Assembly: GCA_022766245.1 (NCBI GenBank)
Contig: JALEPL010000038.1
Location: forward strand, 1-53,376
Reading direction: 5' to 3'
DNA length: 53,376 bases
From: Lachnospiraceae bacterium
Lineage (GTDB): Bacteria > Bacillota > Clostridia > Lachnospirales > Lachnospiraceae
Both the position numbers and the translations under genes were made by a program. The notes under the pieces are model-generated. The model was given only the letters and a program-made list of their open reading frames with translations. It did not search any database and had not been told where the DNA came from. Position 1 is the stretch's first letter. Each line of letters starts with the position of its first letter. Shown here piece by piece: positions 18,746 through 27,463 of the stretch.

Positions 18746-19264
18746 TTATTGCCAACAGACAGCGGTATTTTTCCTATCCTCATTCCAGTTACATTTCCGG
18801 GATGCCTTGCAATAAAAGCATGGACGGCTCTTCTTATCCGCCCATTTCATCAAAGCAGCAAAGTCCATCTGCTCTGATTCTCCCATTAAAACCTGCTCTC
18901 CCTGATTCTTGGATTCCTCTCCCCGGTGTTCCAGAATCGCATCTACGATGCATTTCGTTTTCTCCGGAGAATATCCTATATGCATTAAAATCTCCCCTGC
19001 ATATTGGGCGGATGCCTCTGCATGGGAGATTCCTTCTTCTATTTCCTTTACTCTTCCAATATCATGAAGCAGCGCGAACAGGTATACTTCTTCCTTTTCA
19101 TAAGAGAGCTGCTCTTCCAGACAACGGATCCACGCCAATCGAGCCACATCCATGAGATGATTCAGACCGTGTCTGCAAAACCTTCGATTCTCCTCCAGTT
19201 GTTCCAGACGCATCAACTGTTCCAGATAACTTTCCTGCTCCAACAATAATGCAACGTATTTCAT
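18746..19264 (-). CDS. HD-domain phosphohydrolase with a Cys-containing C-terminus
   Basis: 172 residues. The HD metal site is readable as RHGLNH (early His), LLHDIGRVKE (the HD pair, near residue 70) and ISHAEASA, with a later Asp in MKWADKKS. HD proteins of this size hydrolyse phosphate esters of small molecules or nucleotides. The C-terminus has CFYCKASRKC, a compact three-cysteine patch that might bind metal. I start at the ATG of 19264; an adjacent upstream TTG lies closer to the AAGG. Its place between folE and folP suggests a step on the pterin pathway. The candidate reaction is dihydroneopterin triphosphate dephosphorylation, which is inference only. Confidence 0.8.
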   Translation of the reverse strand: MKYVALLLEQESYLEQLMRLEQLEENRRFCRHGLNHLMDVARLAWIRCLEEQLSYEKEEVYLFALLHDIGRVKEIEEGISHAEASAQYAGEILMHIGYSPEKTKCIVDAILEHRGEESKNQGEQVLMGESEQMDFAALMKWADKKSRPCFYCKASRKCNWNEDRKNTAVCWQ

Positions 19265-19294
19265 CAATCTCTGCCTTCTTAATTTCGCAAAAGG

Positions 19295-19846
19295 TTATTT
19301 TACCATTAACATAAACTTATCTGCCAACTGTGGGTTCTCGGCAAACACTCCCCGTGTTACATAGGTAACGGTTTTACTGCCAGGCTTTTTGATGCCCCGC
19401 ATACTCATACACATATGCTCCGCTTCAATCATCACCATCACACCCTTTGGTTTCAGATTCTCCATCAGCGCATCTGCAATCTGGGCGGTAAGCTGTTCCT
19501 GAATCTGGGGACGACGGGCAAATACTTCCACCGTGCGGGCCAGCTTGCTGATTCCCACCACTTCGCCATCCGGAATATATGCCACATGAGCCTTCCCATA
19601 AAAAGGCATCAGGTGATGCTCACAGGTGGAGTAGAAGGTAATATCCTTCTCCAGTACCATCTCATTCTGCTCCGCATGAAAACGCTTCGCCAAAATCTCC
19701 GCCGCATCCATACTCAGTCCACCATAGATCTCCTCGTACATCCGGGCGATACGCTCCGGTGTCTCTAAAATTCCTTCCCGATTCACATCCTCACCGATTC
19801 CTTCCAGTATGAGTCTTACACCGTCTTCAATCTTTTCCTTGTCCAT
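19295..19846 (-). CDS. folE: GTP cyclohydrolase I
   Basis: The first enzyme of folate synthesis, converting GTP to 7,8-dihydroneopterin triphosphate. About 183 residues with [12 protein letters not shown], the zinc-binding [29 protein letters not shown] and the second zinc Cys region [12 protein letters not shown] prefer the ATG at 19846, which follows AAGAGGC. An ATG at 19870 lies inside the end of folC and would add eight residues. It is 14 bases behind folC and 30 bases ahead of the HD gene. Confidence 0.95.
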   Translation of the reverse strand: MDKEKIEDGVRLILEGIGEDVNREGILETPERIARMYEEIYGGLSMDAAEILAKRFHAEQNEMVLEKDITFYSTCEHHLMPFYGKAHVAYIPDGEVVGISKLARTVEVFARRPQIQEQLTAQIADALMENLKPKGVMVMIEAEHMCMSMRGIKKPGSKTVTYVTRGVFAENPQLADKFMLMVK

Positions 19847-19860
19847 TTTATTCTGCCTCT

Positions 19861-21159
19861 TTATTGACATAACTGTTCTGAACAGTTACTTTCATTTACA
19901 ATTTCCTTCAGATAAGACAAAGACCCGAATGCCAGGATCACATTCTCCTCATTACAGGTCTGCCGTGCCATCCGGTATGCCTCTGCCGGAGAGTCCACTG
20001 CAATCACCTGATCATGGTAGTGTGCGGCTGCCTCAGCCAGCTTCTCTGCCGGCAATGCTCTGGGGCTATTCGGTGTCACGGTATATACCCGTTCCGCCAA
20101 TGGAAGCATGATTTGAAGAATCTTCTCATATTCCTTATCTGCAAGTACCCCTATTATATAAGTAATCCTGCGATTTGTAAAACAGTTTTCCACTGTTTTG
20201 CGTAATTTCAGAGCAGCATCTTCATTATGAGCTCCATCAATCACTACCAGCGGGTCCTCTTTTATCACCTCAAATCGGCCGGGCCAGTGCACCTTAGCCA
20301 TAGCCTGGGAAACATTTTCAACTGTCAATTTCTCATATCCGCAATCCTCCTGTAACACCTCTAACGTCTGCAGAGCACAGGATACATTCTGAAGTTGGGC
20401 GCTTCCGACCAGCGACAGGTGATATGGTATGCCTCTTCTCTTAAATTCCATACCTCTTAGGTCATAAACACAATCCGTCAATTCCTGTGGATCAGCAATC
20501 CACAAAGGTGCCGCCAACGTCGCCGCACGCTCATGAATCACTTCCAGCACCTCCGGCTTTTGCATGGCGCTGACCACCGGACAGCCTCTCTTTATAATTC
20601 CTGCCTTTTCCATGGCAATAGATGGCAGGGAATCTCCCAGAAATGCCATGTGGTCCATGCTGATGGTGGTAATAACACTGCACACCGGCTTATTAATCAA
20701 ATTTGTGGCATCCAGTCTTCCGCCCATTCCCACTTCCAGCAATACCGCATCACAAGGCATCGCTGCAAAGTATACAAAAGCAATTGCCGTCTCCACCTCG
20801 AAGGAGGTAGGATGTGGTAATCCCTGCGCTGTCATTTCCTCACAGGCAGCAAATACCCGATCCGCACAATCCGCAAAATCTTCTTCCGAAATCAACTGAC
20901 CATTCCGCTGAATCATCTCCCGGTATTCAAAAACTGCGGGAGAAGCATAACGTCCGGTCATGTACCCGGCCTGACGAAGCGCCTGTTCCACCATAGCTCC
21001 CACAGACCCCTTTCCATTGGTTCCTCCAATATGAATGACAGGAATCTGATTCTCTACATCCCCCAAGCGGTGCATCAATTCTGTGATGCTTTCCAGTCCG
21101 GGAACACTTCCGTATTTTTTTGTCTCTTCGACTCGTTCCAGTGCTTCTAAGTATGTCAC
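19861..21159 (-). CDS. folC: Folylpolyglutamate synthase / dihydrofolate synthase
   Basis: A 432-residue Mur-ligase-family enzyme that adds glutamate to dihydropteroate or folates using ATP. The P-loop is GGTNGKGSV near residue 46. The [12 protein letters not shown] segment and the central [11 protein letters not shown] motif are typical. The start codon is GTG, sharing its first base with the stop of parC (TAGTG). It begins the folate section of the operon, directly downstream of topoisomerase IV. Length and motifs are normal. Whether it has both synthase activities cannot be judged by eye. Confidence 0.93.
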   Translation of the reverse strand: MTYLEALERVEETKKYGSVPGLESITELMHRLGDVENQIPVIHIGGTNGKGSVGAMVEQALRQAGYMTGRYASPAVFEYREMIQRNGQLISEEDFADCADRVFAACEEMTAQGLPHPTSFEVETAIAFVYFAAMPCDAVLLEVGMGGRLDATNLINKPVCSVITTISMDHMAFLGDSLPSIAMEKAGIIKRGCPVVSAMQKPEVLEVIHERAATLAAPLWIADPQELTDCVYDLRGMEFKRRGIPYHLSLVGSAQLQNVSCALQTLEVLQEDCGYEKLTVENVSQAMAKVHWPGRFEVIKEDPLVVIDGAHNEDAALKLRKTVENCFTNRRITYIIGVLADKEYEKILQIMLPLAERVYTVTPNSPRALPAEKLAEAAAHYHDQVIAVDSPAEAYRMARQTCNEENVILAFGSLSYLKEIVNESNCSEQLCQ

Positions 21160-23396
21160 TATTTCTTTACTCCCTTGGTGGCACGGTTTCCCACATGAAG
21201 GCGATTCAATGCCACTTCCTTATCCTTCACGGTAACAGACATGGACTCCCCTTCCTGCAATACATAAATACTGCTGAGCACATCGCCTGCCGACAACTTC
21301 ATACCAATCACACCGACAGCTCCCTTTTTCTTTTCCGGAATATCTGATGCCGCAATCCGCAGGAACATGTCTTTGGACGACTGCATAACCAAAGTAGTAT
21401 TCTCCTCTATAGGAGATACTATCAGCAGTTCATCTCCCTCCGGAAGCTTCGTAGCCGCTGTGGTTCGCTTTGCCACATCAAATTCACTTCCGTCTACTAG
21501 TTTCAACATGGCAGAGCTTGTACCAAAGAGGAGCTTTCTCGTGCAAAGTTCCGCTAAATCGGCGATGTAAATCAGCCGTTCCCTGGCACTGTCAAATTTA
21601 CTGATATTGTCAATAGGCTGTCCCTTATCCCGGAACTTTCCGAAGGGCAGATCTAATACCTTTATCATGTGCATCTGTCCTGTGTTTGTAAATATACAGA
21701 TCTTTCCGGTGTTCATGCACTTAAACACATACCGGTTTTCCGAATCTGCGGCTTCTTTGTTTCTCTCATACGTAGGCAGGTCAATGGTCTTGGCATAGCC
21801 GAAGCGATCCATGAGGAACATCACTTCCATCTCCTCGACCTTCTTCTCCTCGAACACAGCCTCCTCCACATTGGCAATCTCTGTTTTTCGAGGCGTGTCA
21901 TAAGACTTCTTATATCCATCCAGTTCCTTCATGATCACCTTTGCCATGGTGGCGCGGTTGGTAAGGATTTCCTCGTATTCCGCAATATTTTTCAGCGTAG
22001 TATCATGCTCTGCCATCAGAGCATTTACCTCTAATCCGATGAGCTTATACAGACGCATCTCTAAAATAGCGGTTGCCTGCCGTTCCGTAAAATGTAACTG
22101 GGATGCCGCCTTTTTTGATTTCTCGGACTTAAACTGAATTTTACTTACGTCTCCCTGCGTAAGACATGCCTTTGCATCCGCAATACTATTGCTCCCTCGC
22201 AAGATCTCGATAATCAGATCGATGACATCACAGGCCCGAATCAATCCCTCCTGAATCTCTTTTTTCTCCAGTTCCTTTGCCAGCAGAGTCTTATACTTTC
22301 TGGTGGCCAGCGCATACTGAAACTTCACATGATGTCGGATGATGGGCACCAGACCCAGAGTTTCCGGGCGTCCATCCGCCACTGCCAGCATATTCACACC
22401 GAAAGTATCTTCCAGTTTGGTCTTTTTATACAATAGATTACAAAGATTCTGGGCATCTGCACCCTTTCTCAGCTCAATTACAATGCGGATACCATCCTTG
22501 CCGGACTGGTTAGAAATATCCACAATATCGCTGGTCTTTTTTGTCTCAACCAGGGCATACACGTCATTTAAGAATTTTCCGATATTGGCTCCCAGCATGG
22601 TGTAGGGAATCTCGGTGATGACAAGGCGCTCCTTTCCGCCCTTCATCTGCTCAACCTCCACCTTGCCGCGAATCTTGATTTTACCCACTCCGGTTTCATA
22701 AATCTGGAGCAGATCATCCTGGTTTGTCACAATTCCTCCGGTGGGGAAATCCGGTCCCTTGATATACTGCATCATTTCCGCCGTAGTGATATCCGGATTT
22801 TTCATATAGGCCTTCACGCCATCAATGACTTCCCCAAAATTATGGGTGGGAATACTGGTGGCCATACCTACTGCAATTCCCTCGGAACCATTGATAAGAA
22901 GATTAGGCACCTTCACCGGAAGTACCACCGGCTCCTTTTCCGTCTCATCAAAGTTCGGCACAAAATCCACCACATCCTTATCTAAATCAGATAAGTAAGC
23001 CTCCTGGGTAATCCTTTGCAAACGGGCCTCCGTGTATCGCATGGCTGCCGCACCGTCACCCTCATTGGATCCGAAATTACCATGTCCGTCCACCAGAGGA
23101 ATTCCGTTTTTAAAATCCTGTGCCATCACCACCAATGCTCCGTAAATGGAGCTGTCTCCGTGGGGATGGTACTTACCCATGGTATCACCCACAATACGGG
23201 CACATTTACGATAGGGCTTGTCATAACGAAGTCCCAGTTCATGCATATCATAGAGAGTTCGTCGCTGAACCGGCTTTAATCCGTCCCTCACATCCGGCAG
23301 AGCCCGGGCAATAATGACACTCATAGCATAATCGATATAGGATTTCTGCATTACCTCCGAATACTCGGTTCGGATAATCTGTTCCTTTGTCTCCAT
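21159..23396 (-). CDS. parC: DNA topoisomerase IV subunit A
   Basis: 745 residues of type IIA topoisomerase A-subunit. ALPDVRDGLKPVQRR and the catalytic Tyr121 (AAMRYTEARL) mark the breakage-reunion core, followed by the coiled-coil region and a C-terminal beta-pinwheel. I find no GyrA-box (QRRGGKG-like) in the C-terminal domain, which favours ParC over GyrA, i.e. decatenation and relaxation rather than supercoiling. It lies 12 bases after parE. The ATG at 23396 follows AAAGGAGAG. The stop overlaps the folC GTG. Confidence 0.92.
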   Translation of the reverse strand: METKEQIIRTEYSEVMQKSYIDYAMSVIIARALPDVRDGLKPVQRRTLYDMHELGLRYDKPYRKCARIVGDTMGKYHPHGDSSIYGALVVMAQDFKNGIPLVDGHGNFGSNEGDGAAAMRYTEARLQRITQEAYLSDLDKDVVDFVPNFDETEKEPVVLPVKVPNLLINGSEGIAVGMATSIPTHNFGEVIDGVKAYMKNPDITTAEMMQYIKGPDFPTGGIVTNQDDLLQIYETGVGKIKIRGKVEVEQMKGGKERLVITEIPYTMLGANIGKFLNDVYALVETKKTSDIVDISNQSGKDGIRIVIELRKGADAQNLCNLLYKKTKLEDTFGVNMLAVADGRPETLGLVPIIRHHVKFQYALATRKYKTLLAKELEKKEIQEGLIRACDVIDLIIEILRGSNSIADAKACLTQGDVSKIQFKSEKSKKAASQLHFTERQATAILEMRLYKLIGLEVNALMAEHDTTLKNIAEYEEILTNRATMAKVIMKELDGYKKSYDTPRKTEIANVEEAVFEEKKVEEMEVMFLMDRFGYAKTIDLPTYERNKEAADSENRYVFKCMNTGKICIFTNTGQMHMIKVLDLPFGKFRDKGQPIDNISKFDSARERLIYIADLAELCTRKLLFGTSSAMLKLVDGSEFDVAKRTTAATKLPEGDELLIVSPIEENTTLVMQSSKDMFLRIAASDIPEKKKGAVGVIGMKLSAGDVLSSIYVLQEGESMSVTVKDKEVALNRLHVGNRATKGVKK

Positions 23397-23408
23397 CTTA
23401 CTCTCCTT

Positions 23409-25331
23409 TTATACATCCAGTTCTGCATCTCTTGCGTTGTCATAGATAAACTTACGTCGTGGCGGCACATCTGTCCCCATCAGCATCTCCGTCACATCAG
23501 AAGCCATGCGGGCATCCTCAATCTCCACCTTTTTCAACATACGTGTCTCCGGATTCAGTGTGGTCTCCCAAAGCTGATCCGCATCCATCTCTCCCAGTCC
23601 CTTATATCGCTGCAGTGTAAAAGGTCCCTTGTGTGTCTTGCGATACTTTGCCAAAGCCGCATCATCATACAGATACTCTTCCTTTCCCTTGCTGGGCATA
23701 GCCTTATAAAGCGGTGGCATGGCGATATACACATGCCCCTCAAAAATCAATTCCGGCATGAAACGGTAAAACAATGTAAGCAACAACGTGGAGATATGAG
23801 CTCCATCCACATCCGCATCTGCCATGATAATAATCTTGTCATAGCGCAGTTTCGTTATATCAAAGTCATTTCCGTAACCCTCGGAAAATCCACAGCCGAA
23901 TGCATAAATCATGGTCTTTATTTCTGCATTGGCAAGAACCTTGTCAATGCTGGCCTTCTCCACGTTTAATATCTTTCCGCGAATGGGAAGAATCGCCTGA
24001 TACATACGGTTTCTGGCTGTCTTCGCTGAGCCACCTGCGGAATCTCCCTCCACGATAAAAATCTCACACTGGGAGGGATCTCTGCTCTCGCAGTTTGCCA
24101 GCTTTCCATTGGAATCAAAGGAAAACTTCTGCTTGGTCAGAAGATTGGTCTTTGCCTTTTCCTCGGATTTTCGGATCTTGGCAGCCCGCTCTGCACAGCC
24201 AATCACCGTCTTTAACGTCTCTAAATTCCGGTCAAAATACAGCTGTATCTCATCGTTGGTCACCTTTCCCGTAATCCGGGCCGCATCCTGATTGTCCAGC
24301 TTGGTCTTGGTCTGCCCCTCAAACCTTGGATCCGGATGCTTTACGGAAATGACAGCCGTCATACCGTTTCGCACATCCGTACCGGTAAAGTTTGCATCCT
24401 TTTCCTTTAAGATACCCAGCTCTCTGGCGTAGGAATTAATCACCTGGGTAAAGGTGGTCTTAAATCCGGTAAGGTGCGTACCACCCTCCGCATTGTAAAT
24501 ATTGTTACAAAATCCCAGTACATTCTCATGAAACTCATTCACATACTGTACCGCAGCCTCCACCTCGATGCCCTCAGACTCGCCTTTGAAATAAATCACA
24601 TCGTGAAGTGTCTCGGCATTTTTATTCAACTCCTTCACAAATCCTACGATACCATCCGGCTCATGGAACTCAATGTGTTCCGTCTCCTCCCCGCGCTTGT
24701 CCTCATATACAATGGTGAGAGCCGGGTTCAGATATGCAGTCTCATGGAGACGGCTCTTCACCTCATCCTCCTTAAACCGGGTCTTTTCAAAAATCTCTGG
24801 GTCCGGCAGGAAATTAATCTTCGTTCCACGCTTTTTTGTCTTTCCAAGCTTCGGCAGAAGGCCGTTTTCCAGTTCCACCACCGGAACCCCCCGTTCATAG
24901 CGGTCATGGTGGATATAGCCGTCTCTGCTGATCTCCACATCCAGATAGGTAGACAGAGCATTCACCACGGAGGAACCCACACCATGAAGACCGCCGCTGG
25001 TCTTGTAAGCGGAATTGTCAAATTTACCTCCTGCGTGAAGGGTAGAAAAAACAACGCGGGCTGCTGAAACACCCTTCTGATGCATTCCCACCGGAATTCC
25101 TCGTCCATTGTCCTCCACAGTGCAGGAGCCATCCTGCTCCAGAGTCACGCATATCGTATCGCATTCTCCCGCCAGATGCTCGTCCACGGAATTATCCACA
25201 ATCTCGTATATTAAATGGTTTAATCCTTTTCGTGAAACACTGCCGATATACATTCCCGGTCTCTTGCGGACAGCCTCTAAGCCCTCCAGAACCGATATAC
25301 TGTCTGCACCATATTCTGCCTGTTTCGCCAT
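23409..25331 (-). CDS. parE: DNA topoisomerase IV subunit B
   Basis: A 640-residue ATPase subunit. The GHKL site shows EIVDNSVDE, the DNGRGIPV loop and GGLHGVGSSVVNALS. The transducer domain follows, then the TOPRIM domain with VEGDSAGGSAK (about residue 425) and DADVDGAH (about 500). RYKGLGEMD comes close to the C-terminus. I start at the ATG of 25331 (MAKQAEYG), which has an AGGA just upstream; a TTG two codons earlier would also fit. It is the first gene of the long leftward operon that goes on through parC and the folate genes to the CPBP protease. Confidence 0.93.
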   Translation of the reverse strand: MAKQAEYGADSISVLEGLEAVRKRPGMYIGSVSRKGLNHLIYEIVDNSVDEHLAGECDTICVTLEQDGSCTVEDNGRGIPVGMHQKGVSAARVVFSTLHAGGKFDNSAYKTSGGLHGVGSSVVNALSTYLDVEISRDGYIHHDRYERGVPVVELENGLLPKLGKTKKRGTKINFLPDPEIFEKTRFKEDEVKSRLHETAYLNPALTIVYEDKRGEETEHIEFHEPDGIVGFVKELNKNAETLHDVIYFKGESEGIEVEAAVQYVNEFHENVLGFCNNIYNAEGGTHLTGFKTTFTQVINSYARELGILKEKDANFTGTDVRNGMTAVISVKHPDPRFEGQTKTKLDNQDAARITGKVTNDEIQLYFDRNLETLKTVIGCAERAAKIRKSEEKAKTNLLTKQKFSFDSNGKLANCESRDPSQCEIFIVEGDSAGGSAKTARNRMYQAILPIRGKILNVEKASIDKVLANAEIKTMIYAFGCGFSEGYGNDFDITKLRYDKIIIMADADVDGAHISTLLLTLFYRFMPELIFEGHVYIAMPPLYKAMPSKGKEEYLYDDAALAKYRKTHKGPFTLQRYKGLGEMDADQLWETTLNPETRMLKKVEIEDARMASDVTEMLMGTDVPPRRKFIYDNARDAELDV

Positions 25332-25461
25332 TTTCAATCCTCACATCTTTCTTGATTATCTGTTCGATTTTATCGAACATCCGTTCACACAACAATACCA
25401 CATTTTCATTAAAATAACAAGAGTTTTATCTTTCGTCAAAAAAGTTTGTCAAAAAGTTTCG

Positions 25462-25502
25462 TCAAAAGAACACCCGCCCATTTTTCAATGGACGGGTGTT
25501 TT
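25462..25502 (-). terminator. Rho-independent terminator of the first alarmone synthetase gene
   Basis: Read leftward, ACACCCGTCCATT and AATGGGCGGGTGT form a 13-bp stem with one G-U pair and a four-base loop, followed by TCTTTTG. It lies about 34 bases after the stop at 25536 and isolates that gene from parE. Confidence 0.85.
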
Positions 25503-25535
25503 CAGTTTTTCCTCACCATGTCGGTCTTCACCATG

Positions 25536-26210
25536 CTATCCCGCATCCACAGCATCCATACGAGCCTGCGCCTCCTGGGCTGCCTTCGCCTCCAGAATCG
25601 CCTCATTCAAAGACAACATCTTCGCATCCAGTCTGGATACCATGTCCGCGCACTCCTGCAGATCCCGGCTGATATACTCCGGTGCATTTCCCTCGAACTT
25701 GTAGTAGATCTTGTGTTCCAGGCTGGCCCAGAAGTCCATGGCAATGGTTCGAATCTGGATCTCCACTTTGGTGTCTACCACACGATCCGATAGAAAAATC
25801 GGAACTGTCACAATCATATGATAGCTCTTGTACCCACTGGGCTTCGGATTCTTAATGTAGTCCTTTACCGAAATGACGGTAAGGTCGTTCTGCTTGCCGA
25901 TCATTTCAGCAATTCGGTAAATATCCGATGTAAAGGAGCAAACCACGCGGATACCCGCAATGTCCTTTACATGGTTTACCATGTTATCTATGGTACTTTC
26001 ATAGCCGTTTTTTCTCAGTTTTTTCACAATACTTTCCGGTGTTTTGATTCGCCTTTTTATGTACTCAATCGGATTGTAATGATGTACATGCTGAAATTCA
26101 TCACTCAGGATCTCTATTTTGGTGCCAACTTCCTTTAATGCTGAATTATACAGGAAAATAATCGTGTCCCAGCCATCTACCCCTTCTGAAAATTCAATTG
26201 GTGATTCCAT
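25536..26210 (-). CDS. Small alarmone synthetase, RelQ-like (GTP pyrophosphokinase), paralog 1
   Basis: 224 residues of RelA/SpoT synthetase domain with no HD hydrolase, TGS or ACT domain. Visible motifs are the basic IKRRIKTPESIVKKL, DIAGIRV (Asp83), the GTP-site SGYKSYH, and EIQIRT with catalytic Glu150, followed by the FWASLEHK helix. It should make (p)ppGpp or pGpp from GDP/GTP/GMP and ATP. The Ala/Glu-rich tail (about 205-220) is helical. I start at the ATG of 26210, behind GGGGGTG; a TTG at 26255 would add 15 poorly conserved residues. The gene stands alone with its own terminator. A second paralog lies at 50365. Confidence 0.9.
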   Translation of the reverse strand: MESPIEFSEGVDGWDTIIFLYNSALKEVGTKIEILSDEFQHVHHYNPIEYIKRRIKTPESIVKKLRKNGYESTIDNMVNHVKDIAGIRVVCSFTSDIYRIAEMIGKQNDLTVISVKDYIKNPKPSGYKSYHMIVTVPIFLSDRVVDTKVEIQIRTIAMDFWASLEHKIYYKFEGNAPEYISRDLQECADMVSRLDAKMLSLNEAILEAKAAQEAQARMDAVDAG

Positions 26211-26352
26211 TTTGCACACCCCCAGACAACTATATATTATATGCAGTCTGTTCAAGACTTATGACTCTATCTATACCTATTCTATCATAGTTTTGTACAA
26301 AATAACGATATTTTTAAAAAATTTCACATATTTTTAATCTTTTTTCACAACA

Positions 26353-26619
26353 TCAATCTTCTTCGATGATATGAATCTCCAGAAAATCAAAATCGATCTG
26401 CTCCACAAAGCTATCCTGATAAAATCTCGTCTTACTAAACCGTTGAAAATCCTTCACATTCACATCCAGCCAGATCGGCCGTCCCAATTCAAATTCATGA
26501 CACGCCTGATCTAGGGCACGAAAAACCTTGTGTGTTCTGGTGTCCTTCGAATCATCGCACACTGTGGTATTCTTCAGCAAATGATTATCCTTGACTTGTT
26601 TTGCCCATAACCGAAACAT
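26353..26619 (-). CDS. Conserved small protein of unknown function
   Basis: An 88-residue soluble, acidic-ended protein (C-terminus HIIEED) with a good ribosome site (GGAGAAGG) before its ATG. It has no signal peptide, membrane segment or motif I recognise, apart from conserved-looking TVCDDSKDTRTHK and GRPIWLDVN stretches. I have the impression of close relatives in Lachnospiraceae but cannot name a family. It lies 68 bases downstream of the trmH-type gene in the same direction. A run of ten G (on its strand) sits 38 bases before its start. It probably shares the pfkA-trmH transcript. Confidence 0.75.
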   Translation of the reverse strand: MFRLWAKQVKDNHLLKNTTVCDDSKDTRTHKVFRALDQACHEFELGRPIWLDVNVKDFQRFSKTRFYQDSFVEQIDFDFLEIHIIEED

Positions 26620-26657
26620 ATCCTTCTCCTATCCTGTGCATTTCCCAAATTGCATGT

Positions 26658-26667
26658 CCCCCCCCCC
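26658..26667. repeat. Homopolymer tract of ten C (G on the coding strand)
   Basis: Ten consecutive C in the 68-base gap between the trmH-type gene and the 88-residue gene. Such runs are prone to slipped-strand length change. It is outside any coding frame but within the presumed leader of the small gene. Confidence 0.8.
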
Positions 26668-26687
26668 AACCTGCCATCCCCAGTTCT

Positions 26688-27458
26688 TTATCGTCTCTGT
26701 CGGGCCGCCTCATACATGAGCAGCGTAGCTGCAATCGCAGCATTCAGCGATTCCACCTGACCTGCCATAGGAATACGGATTCGACAGTCTGCCAAAGAAG
26801 CAATGTCATCACTGAGACCATTGCCTTCATTTCCAATAAGAAACGCCGTGGCTCCGGTATAATCCGGTTCATCATAGGAACAGCTGCCCAAAAGATGTGC
26901 CGCATAATGCTTGACATCCCGCCGCTTCAATTCTTCTATGATACCCTTTAAATCTTCCGCCACAAAAAAGGGTACACGAAAAATACTGCCCATGGTGGAA
27001 CGAACCACCTTGGGATTAAAGACATCCACTGTGCCCCGGCTCATGATAATGCCACTAATCCCGGCGCCTTCCCCGGTACGAAACATGGTACCCAGATTCC
27101 CCGGATCCTGAATATCCTCCAGCACCAGTAAATGAGCCGGCTGGTTCAAAAGATCCTCCACCCCATAGGAAGGCTGCTGCAGAAGAGCGAGTATCCCCTG
27201 CGGTGTCTGTGTGTCGGACATGGTTTTAAACACAGAATCCGATACCACCTCACAACTCACATGAGCCAGCAGCTCCTTATGTTCTTTTTTTGTCTCAAAG
27301 CTTTCTGATACATACACCTGTCTGATCCATTCCTTTGGGGCCTCCGCAAACATTTTGACCCCTTCCACGACAAAAAGCCTCTGCTCATTGCGAGCTTTGG
27401 CTTTTTTGACAAGTTGTATGATATTCTTTACCTGCGGATTGCTATTGCTGGTAATCAT
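26688..27458 (-). CDS. TrmH/SpoU-family RNA methyltransferase
   Basis: 256 residues of SPOUT methyltransferase. The N-terminal substrate-binding segment (NSNPQVKNI, then RLFVVEGVK) is followed by the knotted catalytic domain, with LEDIQDPGNLGTMFRT, FLIGNEGNGLS and the C-terminal SLNAAIAATLLMYEA motif 3. It should 2'-O-methylate a ribose in rRNA or tRNA with S-adenosylmethionine. Relatives are often named RlmB or TsnR-like, and the exact site cannot be inferred. The ATG is 5 bases after the pfkA stop, so the two are co-transcribed. Confidence 0.9.
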   Translation of the reverse strand: MITSNSNPQVKNIIQLVKKAKARNEQRLFVVEGVKMFAEAPKEWIRQVYVSESFETKKEHKELLAHVSCEVVSDSVFKTMSDTQTPQGILALLQQPSYGVEDLLNQPAHLLVLEDIQDPGNLGTMFRTGEGAGISGIIMSRGTVDVFNPKVVRSTMGSIFRVPFFVAEDLKGIIEELKRRDVKHYAAHLLGSCSYDEPDYTGATAFLIGNEGNGLSDDIASLADCRIRIPMAGQVESLNAAIAATLLMYEAARQRR

Positions 27459-27463
27459 GCAGA

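Noticed and set aside
21159-25331. Gyrase (gyrA/gyrB) instead of topoisomerase IV
   Set aside because: The A subunit lacks a GyrA-box and the order B-A with folate genes is not the usual dnaA-recF-gyrBA context; topoisomerase IV fits better, although function is not proven.
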